Made by a program: the position numbers and the translations under genes
Shown here: positions 7,434-13,854 of the stretch, piece after piece
Numbering within the stretch: the stretch's first letter is position 1
How the letters are laid out: every line of letters begins with the position of its first letter
Assembly: GCA_963781265.1 (NCBI GenBank)
Contig: CAWAFH010000006.1
Location: 1-64,000 of the forward strand
Direction: 5' to 3'
DNA from: WHSW01 sp963781265
GTDB taxonomy: Bacteria > Actinomycetota > Thermoleophilia > Solirubrobacterales > 70-9
DNA: 64,000 nt
Notes under the pieces: generated by a model
What the model was told of the DNA's origin: nothing
Databases searched by the model: none
The model's input: only the letters and a program-made list of their open reading frames with translations

Positions 7434-7871
7434 TCAGCGGACCAGGGAGAACGTATTCAGCGACTTCGTTCCGGGCTTGTTCACGTTTTCGAACACCCAC
7501 TTTCCGGCTACTCCATTGAAGTCGCCGGAGCCGCCGGTGACGTTGAGCCTGGTGTCGCCGCGCCGAACGTTGCCCCGGTACTTGATGTCGCCAGAGCCAC
7601 CGATCTCACCGTTGAGGTGCATGATCCCATGACACCTCAACACTTCGTGTGGCCGGATCTTGCACACACCATGGTCGTTACCGACCCGGTCGTCGTGATT
7701 TCGTGGATCGTAGAGCCCTCCCCTGATCGTGAACGCGTCTCTGTTCGGCAGCACGTGGAAGGACTGTTTTTCGAACACCGTGAAATGGGGATCGAACGAG
7801 GCGGAGGCCGGAACGGAGACCGCGGCGGAGCCGAACGCCGCGAGGACCCCGGCCAGGATGACCTTGCGCAT
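7434..7871 (-). CDS. Secreted beta-barrel protein, allene-oxide-cyclase/dirigent-like
   Basis: 145 residues. MRKVILAGVLAAFGSAAVSV and ASA form a signal peptide. The mature chain is strand-rich and ends in GGSGDFNGVAGKWVFENV followed by KPGTKSLNTFSLVR, resembling the GG-GD--G--G segment of allene-oxide-cyclase-barrel and dirigent-like proteins. Two Cys residues (VCK, LRCHG) could form a disulfide. The fold is inferred from pattern only, and no enzyme activity should be assumed. It sits where a SnoaL cassette should be: the 5' stub of that cassette remains at 7925-7961. Transcription may depend on the array promoter. Confidence 0.65.
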   Translation of the reverse strand: MRKVILAGVLAAFGSAAVSVPASASFDPHFTVFEKQSFHVLPNRDAFTIRGGLYDPRNHDDRVGNDHGVCKIRPHEVLRCHGIMHLNGEIGGSGDIKYRGNVRRGDTRLNVTGGSGDFNGVAGKWVFENVNKPGTKSLNTFSLVR

Positions 7872-7924
7872 GTGGACCCTCTCTTTCCAAGTGGTGGAGG
7901 TGAGCCGACCCTATCCCGCGGCCG

Positions 7925-7961
7925 CCAGAGGATCAATCCGTTCGGCGTTCTCCTGCGACAT
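7925..7961 (-). pseudogene. SnoaL-like cassette, 5' stub
   Basis: The junction ATG and MSQENAERIDPLAAA followed by a stop remain, and SnoaL homology then ends before the secreted-protein gene. It is the scar of a replaced cassette. Confidence 0.55.
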
Positions 7962-7964
7962 CGC

Positions 7965-8357
7965 CTACTCCGACAGCCCGGCGGCGTCTCGGGCTCGGGA
8001 CTCCTCCCGCTCAAGGTACGTCTCGATCCGCGTTACGAGACCGGCCTCGTCGAAGGTCCAGACGGTCCACAGGTCGAACTCCAACTCCAGGCCGCTGACG
8101 CTACCCCGAGCCGTCGAATGCTGCTTCACGAGGATTTTGTTGCCCGAGATCAGGAACTCCAGGGGCTCGAGCACCTGCTCGGAGAATGCGTCCGGCTCCA
8201 TCCACCGGCGAAAGCTCTCAACGCCGCGATAGGCGGGCTGATCGCCCGGGGGGACGAACGCGAGGTCGGGATGGGCGAACTCGGCCGCAGCGTCGAAGTC
8301 CCGACGGTTAAAGGCCTCGTGCATGCGGCGGACCGTCTCCACGTTCTCCTGCGACAT
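7965..8357 (-). CDS. SnoaL-like / NTF2-fold protein
   Basis: 130 residues, MSQENVETVRRMHEAFNRRD to ESRARDAAGLSE. The core contains FDAAAEFAHPDLAFVPPGD and YRGVESFRRWMEP, then paired strands (LELEFDLWTVWTFDEAGLVT) ending in the terminal helix, the standard SnoaL-like order. The length is typical. The stop and the next ATG keep the 3-bp spacing of the array, and the GGAG ribosome site in the last codons is preserved. Function unknown. Confidence 0.85.
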   Translation of the reverse strand: MSQENVETVRRMHEAFNRRDFDAAAEFAHPDLAFVPPGDQPAYRGVESFRRWMEPDAFSEQVLEPLEFLISGNKILVKQHSTARGSVSGLELEFDLWTVWTFDEAGLVTRIETYLEREESRARDAAGLSE

Positions 8358-8360
8358 CGC

Positions 8361-8768
8361 CTACTCCGGCAGCCCGGCGGCTTCGAGGGCCTCGCCGGGG
8401 TCACCTGTGCTCCACACCCGGGTGGCAATACCGTTCTCGAAGTCGGTCAAGACGCCGATCGGCGTTTCGACTTGAGCGCCACTGCCCCGGCCTCGGGCGC
8501 GAAAGGTGCCGATCGCGAGGACCCGGTCGCCGAGGTCGCGGATGTCCGGGTACTCCCAGTGGAGCTCGTCGAAGTGTTCGCTGAAGTCACGGAAGAACTC
8601 GCCGACACCTGCGTGCCCCGAATAGACCCTCCCTTCCCCGCCCAGCAGTTCCTCCATGAACGCATGCCACTCGACCGCTGGGTGGACCGCCTTCAATACG
8701 GCTTCGACGTCGCCGCTGTTGATCGCATGGACCGCGCGCTTGAAGGCCTCGACGTTCTGCTCCGACAT
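8361..8768 (-). CDS. SnoaL-like / NTF2-fold protein, first cassette of array 2
   Basis: 135 residues, MSEQNVEAFKRAVHAINSGD to DPGEALEAAGLPE. Landmarks: HPAVEWHAFMEELLGGEGRV, YSGHAGVGEFFRDF and DLGDRVLAIGTFRARGRGSG. The frame is open to 9431, but the start is fixed by the family motif and by the conserved leader immediately upstream. It is the promoter-proximal gene of array 2. The final residues are GLPE rather than GLSE. It resembles the last cassette (6781-7191) more than its direct neighbour, consistent with duplication within the array. Confidence 0.85.
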   Translation of the reverse strand: MSEQNVEAFKRAVHAINSGDVEAVLKAVHPAVEWHAFMEELLGGEGRVYSGHAGVGEFFRDFSEHFDELHWEYPDIRDLGDRVLAIGTFRARGRGSGAQVETPIGVLTDFENGIATRVWSTGDPGEALEAAGLPE

Positions 8769-8850
8769 CGCCCACGCAGTATCTCGCGCGCCGTGAGGCG
8801 AGGGGGCTGGTGAGCGTGCGGCATAGGATGAGCCATGGCCCGCGGCCCTC
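8769..8850 (-). promoter_or_regulatory. Conserved leader of SnoaL array 2
   Basis: Almost identical to 2264-2345, including GCGAGATACTGCG just before GGGCG-ATG and CATCCTATGCCGC further out. Conservation over about 80 non-coding bases suggests a promoter or operator, or a recent duplication border. Confidence 0.5.
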
Positions 8851-8964
8851 GGGGGTCGTCTCAAAGCCGTCGCGCGAAGCCGCAACCGACGAGCTGGCTG
8901 AGCCCACCCAGCTCGGGGACGAGGTCTCGCCACGGCGCACCGGCAGCCGCGCCTGCTCTGGGCC

Positions 8965-9603
8965 TCAGCCGGCCAGGAGCGCCTGGAACTCCGGCTCGTC
9001 GCGGAGAGGGTCGAGGTCTGAGTCCTCCGCCAGGTAAGACCGAACGCGGTCCGACGTTTCGATCGCGAGCCGCAGGTGCTCGATTGCGTCGGCCTTACGT
9101 CCGGCGAGGCTCTCGCAGCAGGCGAGGTTGTAGAGGAGCAGGGGGTACTGCGGGTGCGCCGCGGCCAGGTCCCGAGCCTTGTCGGCCGCTTCGTCGTACC
9201 GCCCCTCCTGATAGAGCCGCCCAGCCGGGGCCCAGAGCTCCCAGCCGGTCGGCGTGTAGACCTGCCCCGGCGTGCCCCCGGCCGCGAGAATCGTCGTGCC
9301 AGGCTCCTCGGCGAACGCGGTCCGCTTGACGCCCGGACGGGCGAAAACGAACGTGCCTGCCGGCGCATCCACGGGTTCGCCGTCGAGTTCGAACCTGGCT
9401 CGGCCGCTGTGGACGAAGTAGAGCTCCTCATCCTCGCCCTCCTCGTCGTGCTCGTTGATGATCCTGTCTCCCGCCTCCCGACCCGTCCAAGCGTTGATCC
9501 CGAACGACGTGATGTCGAAGTGATGGCGCACCGGACGCCAAGGCTCGCGGCCGTCGCTGGTCTCGTCGATGTCCTCCAGGTGGGCGACTGCGTACTCGCT
9601 CAT
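8965..9603 (-). CDS. Cupin domain protein with C-terminal TPR-like helices
   Basis: 212 residues. Residues about 25-110 form a cupin barrel: INEHDEEGEDEELYFVHSGR supplies the metal-ligand pattern, followed by ARFELDGEPVDAPAGTFVFA. Residues about 115-212 are helical with the tetratricopeptide-like GRLYQEGRYDEAADKARDLA and YNLACCESLAGRKADAIEHL. Cupin-TPR proteins of this size are common conserved hypotheticals in actinobacteria. Their role is unsettled; scaffold or small-molecule sensing is possible. Transcribed divergently from the second cupin gene at 9807. ATG start chosen; no strong Shine-Dalgarno site. Confidence 0.8.
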   Translation of the reverse strand: MSEYAVAHLEDIDETSDGREPWRPVRHHFDITSFGINAWTGREAGDRIINEHDEEGEDEELYFVHSGRARFELDGEPVDAPAGTFVFARPGVKRTAFAEEPGTTILAAGGTPGQVYTPTGWELWAPAGRLYQEGRYDEAADKARDLAAAHPQYPLLLYNLACCESLAGRKADAIEHLRLAIETSDRVRSYLAEDSDLDPLRDEPEFQALLAG

Positions 9604-9806
9604 CGATACCCCTCCGGGTTATTCGCCGCGGGCGGCCCGACCGCCTGACCCGAGCTTGTTGTCTTGTCCACGGGCGTCGGCCGCGCGATCGCGATCGCAT
9701 TTTGACCAAATAGAGCCCCCGTCCCGCCGCCGGGAAGGAACCTGGCACCGCGGCGCTTGACGGATCAGATCGGAGACCCCAGCCACGGCATCGTAGGATT
9801 GCGGCC

Positions 9807-10208
9807 GTGCCGTTCACGCTCAGGAACCTCAAGGAGGACCTGGAGGACGTCGGGTCCAACTTCGACGGTGCGCCGGACCTGGAGTTCCGCTTGGCGACCG
9901 AGGCGCTCGAGCTCGAGCAATCCGGCCTGGGCTACCAGCGCGTCCCGCCCGGCTATCGCTTTCCGTACGGCCACACGCACAAGACGCAGGAGGAGGTGTA
10001 CCTGGTCCTGCGCGGGAGCGGGCGGATGAAGCTCGACGACGAGATCGTCGAGCTCAAGCAGTGGGACGCGGTGCGCGTCTCGCCCGGCACGTGGCGAGGC
10101 TACGAGGCCGGGCCCGAGGGGCTCGAGATCATCGTCATCGGCGCTCCCAATCTCGGCGAAGCTCGGCGTGAAGACGTCGAGGGCCAGCGCGACTGGTGGG
10201 CTGACTAG
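9807..10208 (+). CDS. Single-domain cupin protein
   Basis: 133 residues from GTG. The cupin motif 1 is RFPYGHTHKTQEEVYLVLRG (about residues 51-70), with His, His and Glu metal ligands. Motif 2 is DAVRVSPGTWRGYEAG with a Trp in place of the usual His. The predicted product is a small cytoplasmic beta-barrel whose substrate cannot be told. The acidic C-terminus is DVEGQRDWWAD. The gene diverges from the cupin-TPR gene, so the 200-base gap between them should hold both promoters. Confidence 0.8.
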   Translation: MPFTLRNLKEDLEDVGSNFDGAPDLEFRLATEALELEQSGLGYQRVPPGYRFPYGHTHKTQEEVYLVLRGSGRMKLDDEIVELKQWDAVRVSPGTWRGYEAGPEGLEIIVIGAPNLGEARREDVEGQRDWWAD

Positions 10209-10316
10209 CACGAAGTAGGTATCCGGACAGCTACACGACCCAGGGGAAGTGCTCGATCAAGCAGAGCCACAGGAGTAGGCTCGGGGAGTTGTTGAATCAC
10301 GACGGAGGAGGCCCCC

Positions 10317-10625
10317 ATGTATGCCCGGATCGCACGGTTTGAGGGTGGCGACACGTCGCAAATGGATGATGTGATCGCCGGCGCCCGCGAGATGATCGAC
10401 TCGAACTTCGACTCGCCGCCCGAAGGTTTGGAGGGTTCAAAGGCCGTATGGATGCTGGTCGACCGCGAGAACGCCAGGGGGCTCGGCATAACCCTCTTCG
10501 AGAACGAGGAGGACCTGCGTCGCGGCGATCAGGCGCTCAACGCGATGTCGCCAGCCGTCGACGCCGGCCAGAGCCGCTCGAGTGTCGAGATCTACGAGGT
10601 AGCCCACCGCAGGGAGCGCGAGTAA
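10317..10625 (+). CDS. ABM-like (ferredoxin-fold dimeric barrel) protein
   Basis: 102 residues, MYARIARFEGGDTSQMDDVI to VEIYEVAHRR. The beta-alpha-beta pattern (YARIARFEG strand, helix with AREMIDSNF, strand KAVWMLVDRENARGLGITLF, helix with ALNAMSP) matches antibiotic-biosynthesis-monooxygenase-like proteins, which dimerise into an alpha+beta barrel. The classic His of active monooxygenases is not evident, so it may bind rather than oxidise a ligand. A GGAGGAGG site lies just before the ATG. Single gene. Confidence 0.75.
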   Translation: MYARIARFEGGDTSQMDDVIAGAREMIDSNFDSPPEGLEGSKAVWMLVDRENARGLGITLFENEEDLRRGDQALNAMSPAVDAGQSRSSVEIYEVAHRRERE

Positions 10626-10657
10626 GGCCCTCGCCGACAAGACGGGCTATCAGCGCG

Positions 10658-10677
10658 CGCCGGTTCGATTCCGGCAG
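10658..10677 (+). repeat. 20-base copy of the tRNA-Cys T-arm/att sequence
   Basis: These 20 bases (a T stem, TTCGATT loop and returning stem) are identical to 3678-3697 inside the tRNA-Cys fragment. No complete tRNA surrounds them. They could be a second attachment-site scar or a decayed tRNA. Confidence 0.4.
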
Positions 10678-10740
10678 CCGCCGGGTGCTGCCTCCGGCCA
10701 GATCGTCGTTGCCGGCACCGATGACGGCGCCGGAGCCCCT

Positions 10741-10953
10741 CTAGGCCTTCTCGTACTTGAACGAGACTCCGAGTCGGACGCGGAATCCGGAGATCTTGCC
10801 GTCCTCGATCGTCACGTCCTGGCGGACGACCTCGGCGACCCGCAGGTCGCGCACTGACTCACTGACGGTCTCGACGGCGTTCTTCGCCGCCTGCTCCCAT
10901 GAATCTGCGCTGACGCCGACCACTTCGGTGACGCGGTAAACGCTTTCGGCCAT
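10741..10953 (-). CDS. Dodecin, flavin-binding storage protein
   Basis: 70 residues, MAESVYRVTEVVGVSADSWE to VRLGVSFKYEKA. The beta-alpha-beta-beta order, the helix ADSWEQAAKNAVETVSESVR, and the segment LRVAEVVRQDVTIEDGKISG are diagnostic of dodecins, which form dodecamers that sequester flavins. The flavin-stacking position in other dodecins is a Trp; here the equivalent strand reads LRVAEVVRQ, so ligand preference may differ. The start was chosen at 10953 because GAGGAGGAG lies just upstream; a longer frame is open but lacks a site. Confidence 0.9.
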   Translation of the reverse strand: MAESVYRVTEVVGVSADSWEQAAKNAVETVSESVRDLRVAEVVRQDVTIEDGKISGFRVRLGVSFKYEKA

Positions 10954-11045
10954 GTGCTCCTCCTCGGGTTGAGCTTTTCCTCGATACCTTCGCACGCCTG
11001 TCCGTGATCGCAAGCGGGTCGGCCGCTTCGGCAGGCGCCCCCGGG

Positions 11046-11240
11046 CTAGTGGCGAACGCCGCCCCGGGCGGGCTTGCGCAGACGGGCGCGGCGTCCGGAG
11101 GCGCCGTCGGTGAGCGGCTGCGGGCCGTACTTGGGGCGGTGGCCGCGGGTTTGGATGGTGTCCGGGAGCGGGAGCTCGCCGGCGGCGGTATCGATCGTCC
11201 TCGCGGGGGTTGACGCAGCTTCGGGTTTGCGGTCGATCAT
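11046..11240 (-). CDS. Small basic hypothetical protein
   Basis: 64 residues, MIDRKPEAASTPARTIDTAA to RKPARGGVRH. It is basic and Pro/Ala/Arg-rich with no hydrophobic segment and no recognised motif. GCGAGGTCGAG lies before the ATG. The plus strand is also open, so coding status rests on the ribosome-site-like bases and codon pattern only. Confidence 0.35.
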   Translation of the reverse strand: MIDRKPEAASTPARTIDTAAGELPLPDTIQTRGHRPKYGPQPLTDGASGRRARLRKPARGGVRH

Positions 11241-11446
11241 CTCGACCTCGCTTTCTGGCTCCCTGCGGAAATGGGCTCGTGGGGCGGAGGGAGCGAGAAG
11301 TACCCGGCGAACTGCTGAGTGCAGTCTACTCGGGCGTTCGCGGCCAGCCACCACGGGTCGCCCTCACCCAGGTCGCGCACGAACGTTCCCGCGAGCTCCG
11401 CCAACGAGGCCGATGCTACCCACGGCCCGCGACCGCTCGCGGCCGT

Positions 11447-11815
11447 CTAGTACTTGACCTGGGCTGCCTCGAGGATGAAGGTGTTGGTCGCCGGGACGCC
11501 GTTCGGGACGCGCTTGGCGACGAAACCGACCACGGTGCGACCGGTCAGCCGGGCGACGGCCGCCTGGGCCTCGAACTGATAGCCGCCGGCGTCGATCGAA
11601 TCTGTGGCGGGCGCGTCGGCGTCGGCGTCGGCCTCGGGGGCCTCGCCCTGCTCGATCGTGCAGCGGACCACGTCGCCGACGTACTCGGTGTCGACGCCCG
11701 CCGGGCGGACGCCGGAGCGGCGCTGCCAGAGAGTGCCGACCGCGCGGCCGATCTGCTCGCACACCTCCGGGCGGCTGGCGTAGGTAACGCTCGCGCCCTG
11801 ATTGGGATCGCTCAT
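11447..11815 (-). CDS. DUF2294-like protein
   Basis: 122 residues from the ATG at 11815, chosen because GGAAGGGG lies seven bases upstream; a GTG at 11833 would add six residues. The N-terminal half (YASRPEVCEQIGRAVGTLWQ, then VGDVVRCTIEQGE) and the C-terminal RLTGRTVVGFVAKRV, then FILEAAQVKY, follow the order of DUF2294 proteins: a helix, a DD-VVC-L strand, and a V--LTGR-V-AF tail. The middle has an acidic Ala/Asp insert. The role of the family is not established. Confidence 0.65.
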   Translation of the reverse strand: MSDPNQGASVTYASRPEVCEQIGRAVGTLWQRRSGVRPAGVDTEYVGDVVRCTIEQGEAPEADADADAPATDSIDAGGYQFEAQAAVARLTGRTVVGFVAKRVPNGVPATNTFILEAAQVKY

Positions 11816-11968
11816 CTGGGACCCCTTCCTCACCCCTTGGTTGAGCCGGGTTCTGAGGAAGGACCAAGGAGTTGAGACCCAACCGGCGGTGGTTCAAGTG
11901 TACCCGGCGCCCTGCTACCGTCAGCTGCATCGGAAGCCGCCCGGGCCTCCGACACGAAGGAGGCGACC

Positions 11969-12160
11969 GTGAGCACCGACCGCGAGCTGATCCGCCTCGA
12001 GGCCGAGGCTCGGCACGCGCGCGAGCGCTATCGCCTCTATCGGGCGCGGTCCTACGGTTCGAGCCCGACGACGGCCACCCGGCTGCGCCAGCTCGATAGC
12101 GAGCGCGTCCGCGCGGAGACCCGATTGCGGCGCGCCCGCACGGTGCCCGAGTCCAACTGA
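11969..12160 (+). CDS. Small charged helical protein
   Basis: 63 residues from GTG, with GAAGGAGG seven bases upstream. Almost the whole chain (LIRLEAEARHARERYRLYRA, then QLDSERVRAETRLRRAR) is Arg/Glu-rich and predicted to be one or two helices, possibly a short coiled coil. No family recognised. It precedes two other small genes in the same direction, separated by 17 and 26 bases, and may share a transcript with them. Confidence 0.6.
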   Translation: MSTDRELIRLEAEARHARERYRLYRARSYGSSPTTATRLRQLDSERVRAETRLRRARTVPESN

Positions 12161-12177
12161 CGACACAACGGAGAACG

Positions 12178-12381
12178 ATGCAATTGACGATTACCGAAGA
12201 CCAGCTCATCGAGGCTGCGCAGCAGCTCGGCCAGGAGGAGTTCACCCGCGCCGACGTCGCCGCCAAGCTCGGCGTCGAGAAGCCGGACCTCAAGCAGGCG
12301 TTCGTCCACGCCCGTAAGGCCGGCCGACTCGAGAAGGTGCGCGACGACGAGGACAACACCGGCTACTTCCGGCTGCTCTAA
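12178..12381 (+). CDS. Small winged-helix-like hypothetical protein
   Basis: 67 residues, MQLTITEDQLIEAAQQLGQE to DNTGYFRLL. The pattern of three helices (FTRADVAAKLGVEKPDL looks like a helix-turn-helix, followed by AFVHARKAGRLEKVR) and a short C-terminal strand pair suggests a winged-helix DNA- or protein-binding fold. ACGGAGA precedes the ATG. No close family is recognised. It is the second of three small same-direction genes. Confidence 0.65.
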   Translation: MQLTITEDQLIEAAQQLGQEEFTRADVAAKLGVEKPDLKQAFVHARKAGRLEKVRDDEDNTGYFRLL

Positions 12382-12407
12382 GCGGCCACGGCGCTGCAAG
12401 GCCGCTG

Positions 12408-12617
12408 ATGGCGAGCGAGAAGACCGAGGTGCAGCTGATCGGCGGCGAATTGCTGGTCGCCGCCGGCGGGCCGGCCGACGTCGAGAAGACGCTCTCGGAT
12501 GCAGCGCGCTCCGGGGCCTCACGGCTCGCGTGGCTTACCGTCCCGGCGACGAACGAGAAGATCGCGGTCAACCCCGCGCATGTGATCAGCCTCCGGGCGG
12601 CGCGGCTGCCGGACTGA
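12408..12617 (+). CDS. Small conserved-looking hypothetical protein
   Basis: 69 residues, MASEKTEVQLIGGELLVAAG to AHVISLRAARLPD. The layout of strand, helix with Glu-Lys-Thr-Leu, strand LAWLTVPATNEKIAVNPAHV and strand SLRAARL looks like a small alpha/beta domain. The WLTV...KIAVNPAHVI part resembles the short proteins that supply two strands and an inter-strand loop. No function can be assigned. It converges on the PadR gene; a GC hairpin lies between them. Confidence 0.6.
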   Translation: MASEKTEVQLIGGELLVAAGGPADVEKTLSDAARSGASRLAWLTVPATNEKIAVNPAHVISLRAARLPD

Positions 12618-12618
12618 C

Positions 12619-12648
12619 GCCCGGGCGGACCCTCGGCCCGGCCCGGGC
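12619..12648. terminator. Candidate bidirectional hairpin
   Basis: Two copies of the palindromic octamer GCCCGGGC flank a 14-base loop between convergent genes. There is no T run, so it is a hairpin of uncertain efficiency. Confidence 0.35.
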
Positions 12649-12654
12649 GCCCTG

Positions 12655-13191
12655 TTACTCGGCCTCGGTCTCCTCGGCGAGCACGCCGTAGACCTTCCGG
12701 CGGGTCTCGTCGAGCAGCTCGCGGACCCGCTTGCGCTGCTCGTCGTCGCCGGCGTGAAACACCTGCGCGATCGAGTGGTTGAGCTGGCCCAACGAGCGCT
12801 TCAGCCGCACGACCTCGGGATCGGCGCCGGTGGTCACCTGGTCCCACGGCGCGTCGCCCTCGCGCTCGTCGTTGGCCTTCGCTCCGGCCTCGGTGAGCGT
12901 GAAGCGGCGCTTGCCGTCGCTCTCCTCGCCGGCGACCAGGCCCTCGTCCTCGAGTAGCTGGAGGGTGGGGTAGATGGACCCGGCGCTGGGAACCCACGCT
13001 CCCTTGGTGCGCTCCTCGAGCTCCTTGATCATCTCGTAGCCGTGCATCGGCCGCTCGGCCAGCAGGGCGAGGACCGCGGCGCGGATGTCACCCCGGCGAG
13101 CCCGCGGGCCGCCGCGGCCGCGGCGCGAGTAGCGGCTGCGAGCGAAGTCGCGCTGCGTGGCGCGGGCGTGTCGTGAATGTCTGTGATGCAT
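12655..13191 (-). CDS. PadR-family transcriptional regulator
   Basis: 178 residues. After a basic Arg/His-rich N-terminal tail (about 30 residues) comes the PadR winged helix: GDIRAAVLALLAERPMHGYE, then MIKELEERTKGAWVPSAGSI and YPTLQLLEDEGLVAGEESDG, the classic GS-YP-L--LE--GL pattern. Residues about 120-178 form a C-terminal helical dimerisation segment. PadR proteins are ligand-responsive repressors, often autoregulated. The gene diverges from an NfeD-like gene across a short palindrome-rich region, so control of both is likely. The ATG lies inside the AT-rich operator edge. Confidence 0.9.
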   Translation of the reverse strand: MHHRHSRHARATQRDFARSRYSRRGRGGPRARRGDIRAAVLALLAERPMHGYEMIKELEERTKGAWVPSAGSIYPTLQLLEDEGLVAGEESDGKRRFTLTEAGAKANDEREGDAPWDQVTTGADPEVVRLKRSLGQLNHSIAQVFHAGDDEQRKRVRELLDETRRKVYGVLAEETEAE

Positions 13192-13192
13192 A

Positions 13193-13232
13193 CGTATCTC
13201 CGTATATCGATGTATAACGCGATATATCGTAA
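13193..13232. promoter_or_regulatory. Palindrome-rich operator/promoter between padR-like and nfeD-like genes
   Basis: An AT-rich island in GC-rich DNA holds overlapping palindromes: CGATATATCG is a perfect 10-base palindrome, and GTATATCGATGTATAAC is a near-palindrome next to it. Such sites suit a dimeric PadR repressor. On the minus strand TATACA or TATACG could be a -10 box. Confidence 0.6.
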
Positions 13233-13273
13233 CAGGTCGCCTGTAGCGACCCGAAAACCGTCATCATTGGCCT

Positions 13274-13582
13274 GTGCTGCTCGTGCTCGCGATCGCCGGC
13301 CTCTTCGTCCTGCCCGACCCGTGGCGGGTGGTCGTGCTCTGCGTGGCGGCGGTGATCGAGGTCGGCGAGGTCTTCCTGTGGATCCGCTTCCTGCGCCGCT
13401 ACCGGGTCACCACCGGGGTCGAGGGCATGCTCGGCGAGCGGGCCGAGGTGATCGGGCCGGGGCGCGTCCGGGTGCGCGGCGAGATCTGGAATGCTCGCGG
13501 GACCGACGGGGCGGGGGAGTCGGTCCGGGTTGCCGCGGTCGACGGCCTCACGCTCGTCGTCGAGCCCGACCGATCGCGATAA
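13274..13582 (+). CDS. Membrane protein with NfeD-like C-terminal domain
   Basis: 102 residues from GTG. Two hydrophobic segments (LLVLAIAGLFVLP and VVVLCVAAVIEVGEVFLWIR) cover residues 1-40. The soluble part GVEGMLGERAEVIGPGRVRV, then GEIWNARGTDGAGESVRVAA and LTLVVEP is the OB-fold NfeD C-terminal pattern (G--G-a-t-l-p-G-v---G--w-a). NfeD proteins partner with stomatin-like membrane proteins; none is nearby. Divergence from padR suggests control by that repressor. Confidence 0.75.
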   Translation: MLLVLAIAGLFVLPDPWRVVVLCVAAVIEVGEVFLWIRFLRRYRVTTGVEGMLGERAEVIGPGRVRVRGEIWNARGTDGAGESVRVAAVDGLTLVVEPDRSR

Positions 13583-13731
13583 CGGCACTGCAAGACGCGC
13601 GCCGGATCGGCAGGTGCTACCAGCTCGGCTTGTCGGGTCTGTTGGACCGGCTCGGCTACGAGGTCCCGAAAGTGACTATGACTCGCTGTTCCGGTACCCG
13701 GACCGGGTCCGTCGCGCCTTCGAGGCCGCCG

Positions 13732-13759
13732 GCTGACCCGCGCGGGCGTGGTCTAAACT
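13732..13759 (+). promoter_or_regulatory. Candidate promoter of tRNA-Val
   Basis: GCTGAC, 16 bases, TAAACT lies 10 bases before the mature tRNA 5' end, a normal distance for a stable-RNA promoter. Confidence 0.45.
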
Positions 13760-13769
13760 CGCCCGTCCC

Positions 13770-13842
13770 GGGCGCTTAGCTCAGTTGGGAGAGCGCCGCC
13801 TCGACAAGGCGGAGGTCACTGGTTCGAGCCCAGTAGTGCCCA
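13770..13842 (+). tRNA. tRNA-Val (anticodon GAC)
   Basis: The 73 bases fold completely. The acceptor pairs GGGCGCT with AGTGCCC (one G-U pair). The D arm is GCTC/GAGC. The anticodon arm is CCGCC-TCGACAA-GGCGG with anticodon GAC, and the T arm is ACTGG-TTCGAGC-CCAGT. The discriminator is A and CCA is not encoded. Position 33 is C instead of the usual U. A small-protein gene follows directly. Confidence 0.95.
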
Positions 13843-13854
13843 TTGCCGGTTCGC

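Noticed and set aside
11210..11875. 221-codon plus-strand frame opposite the DUF2294-like gene
   Set aside because: The minus strand has a ribosome site, a family-like pattern and normal length. The plus frame looks like its antisense.
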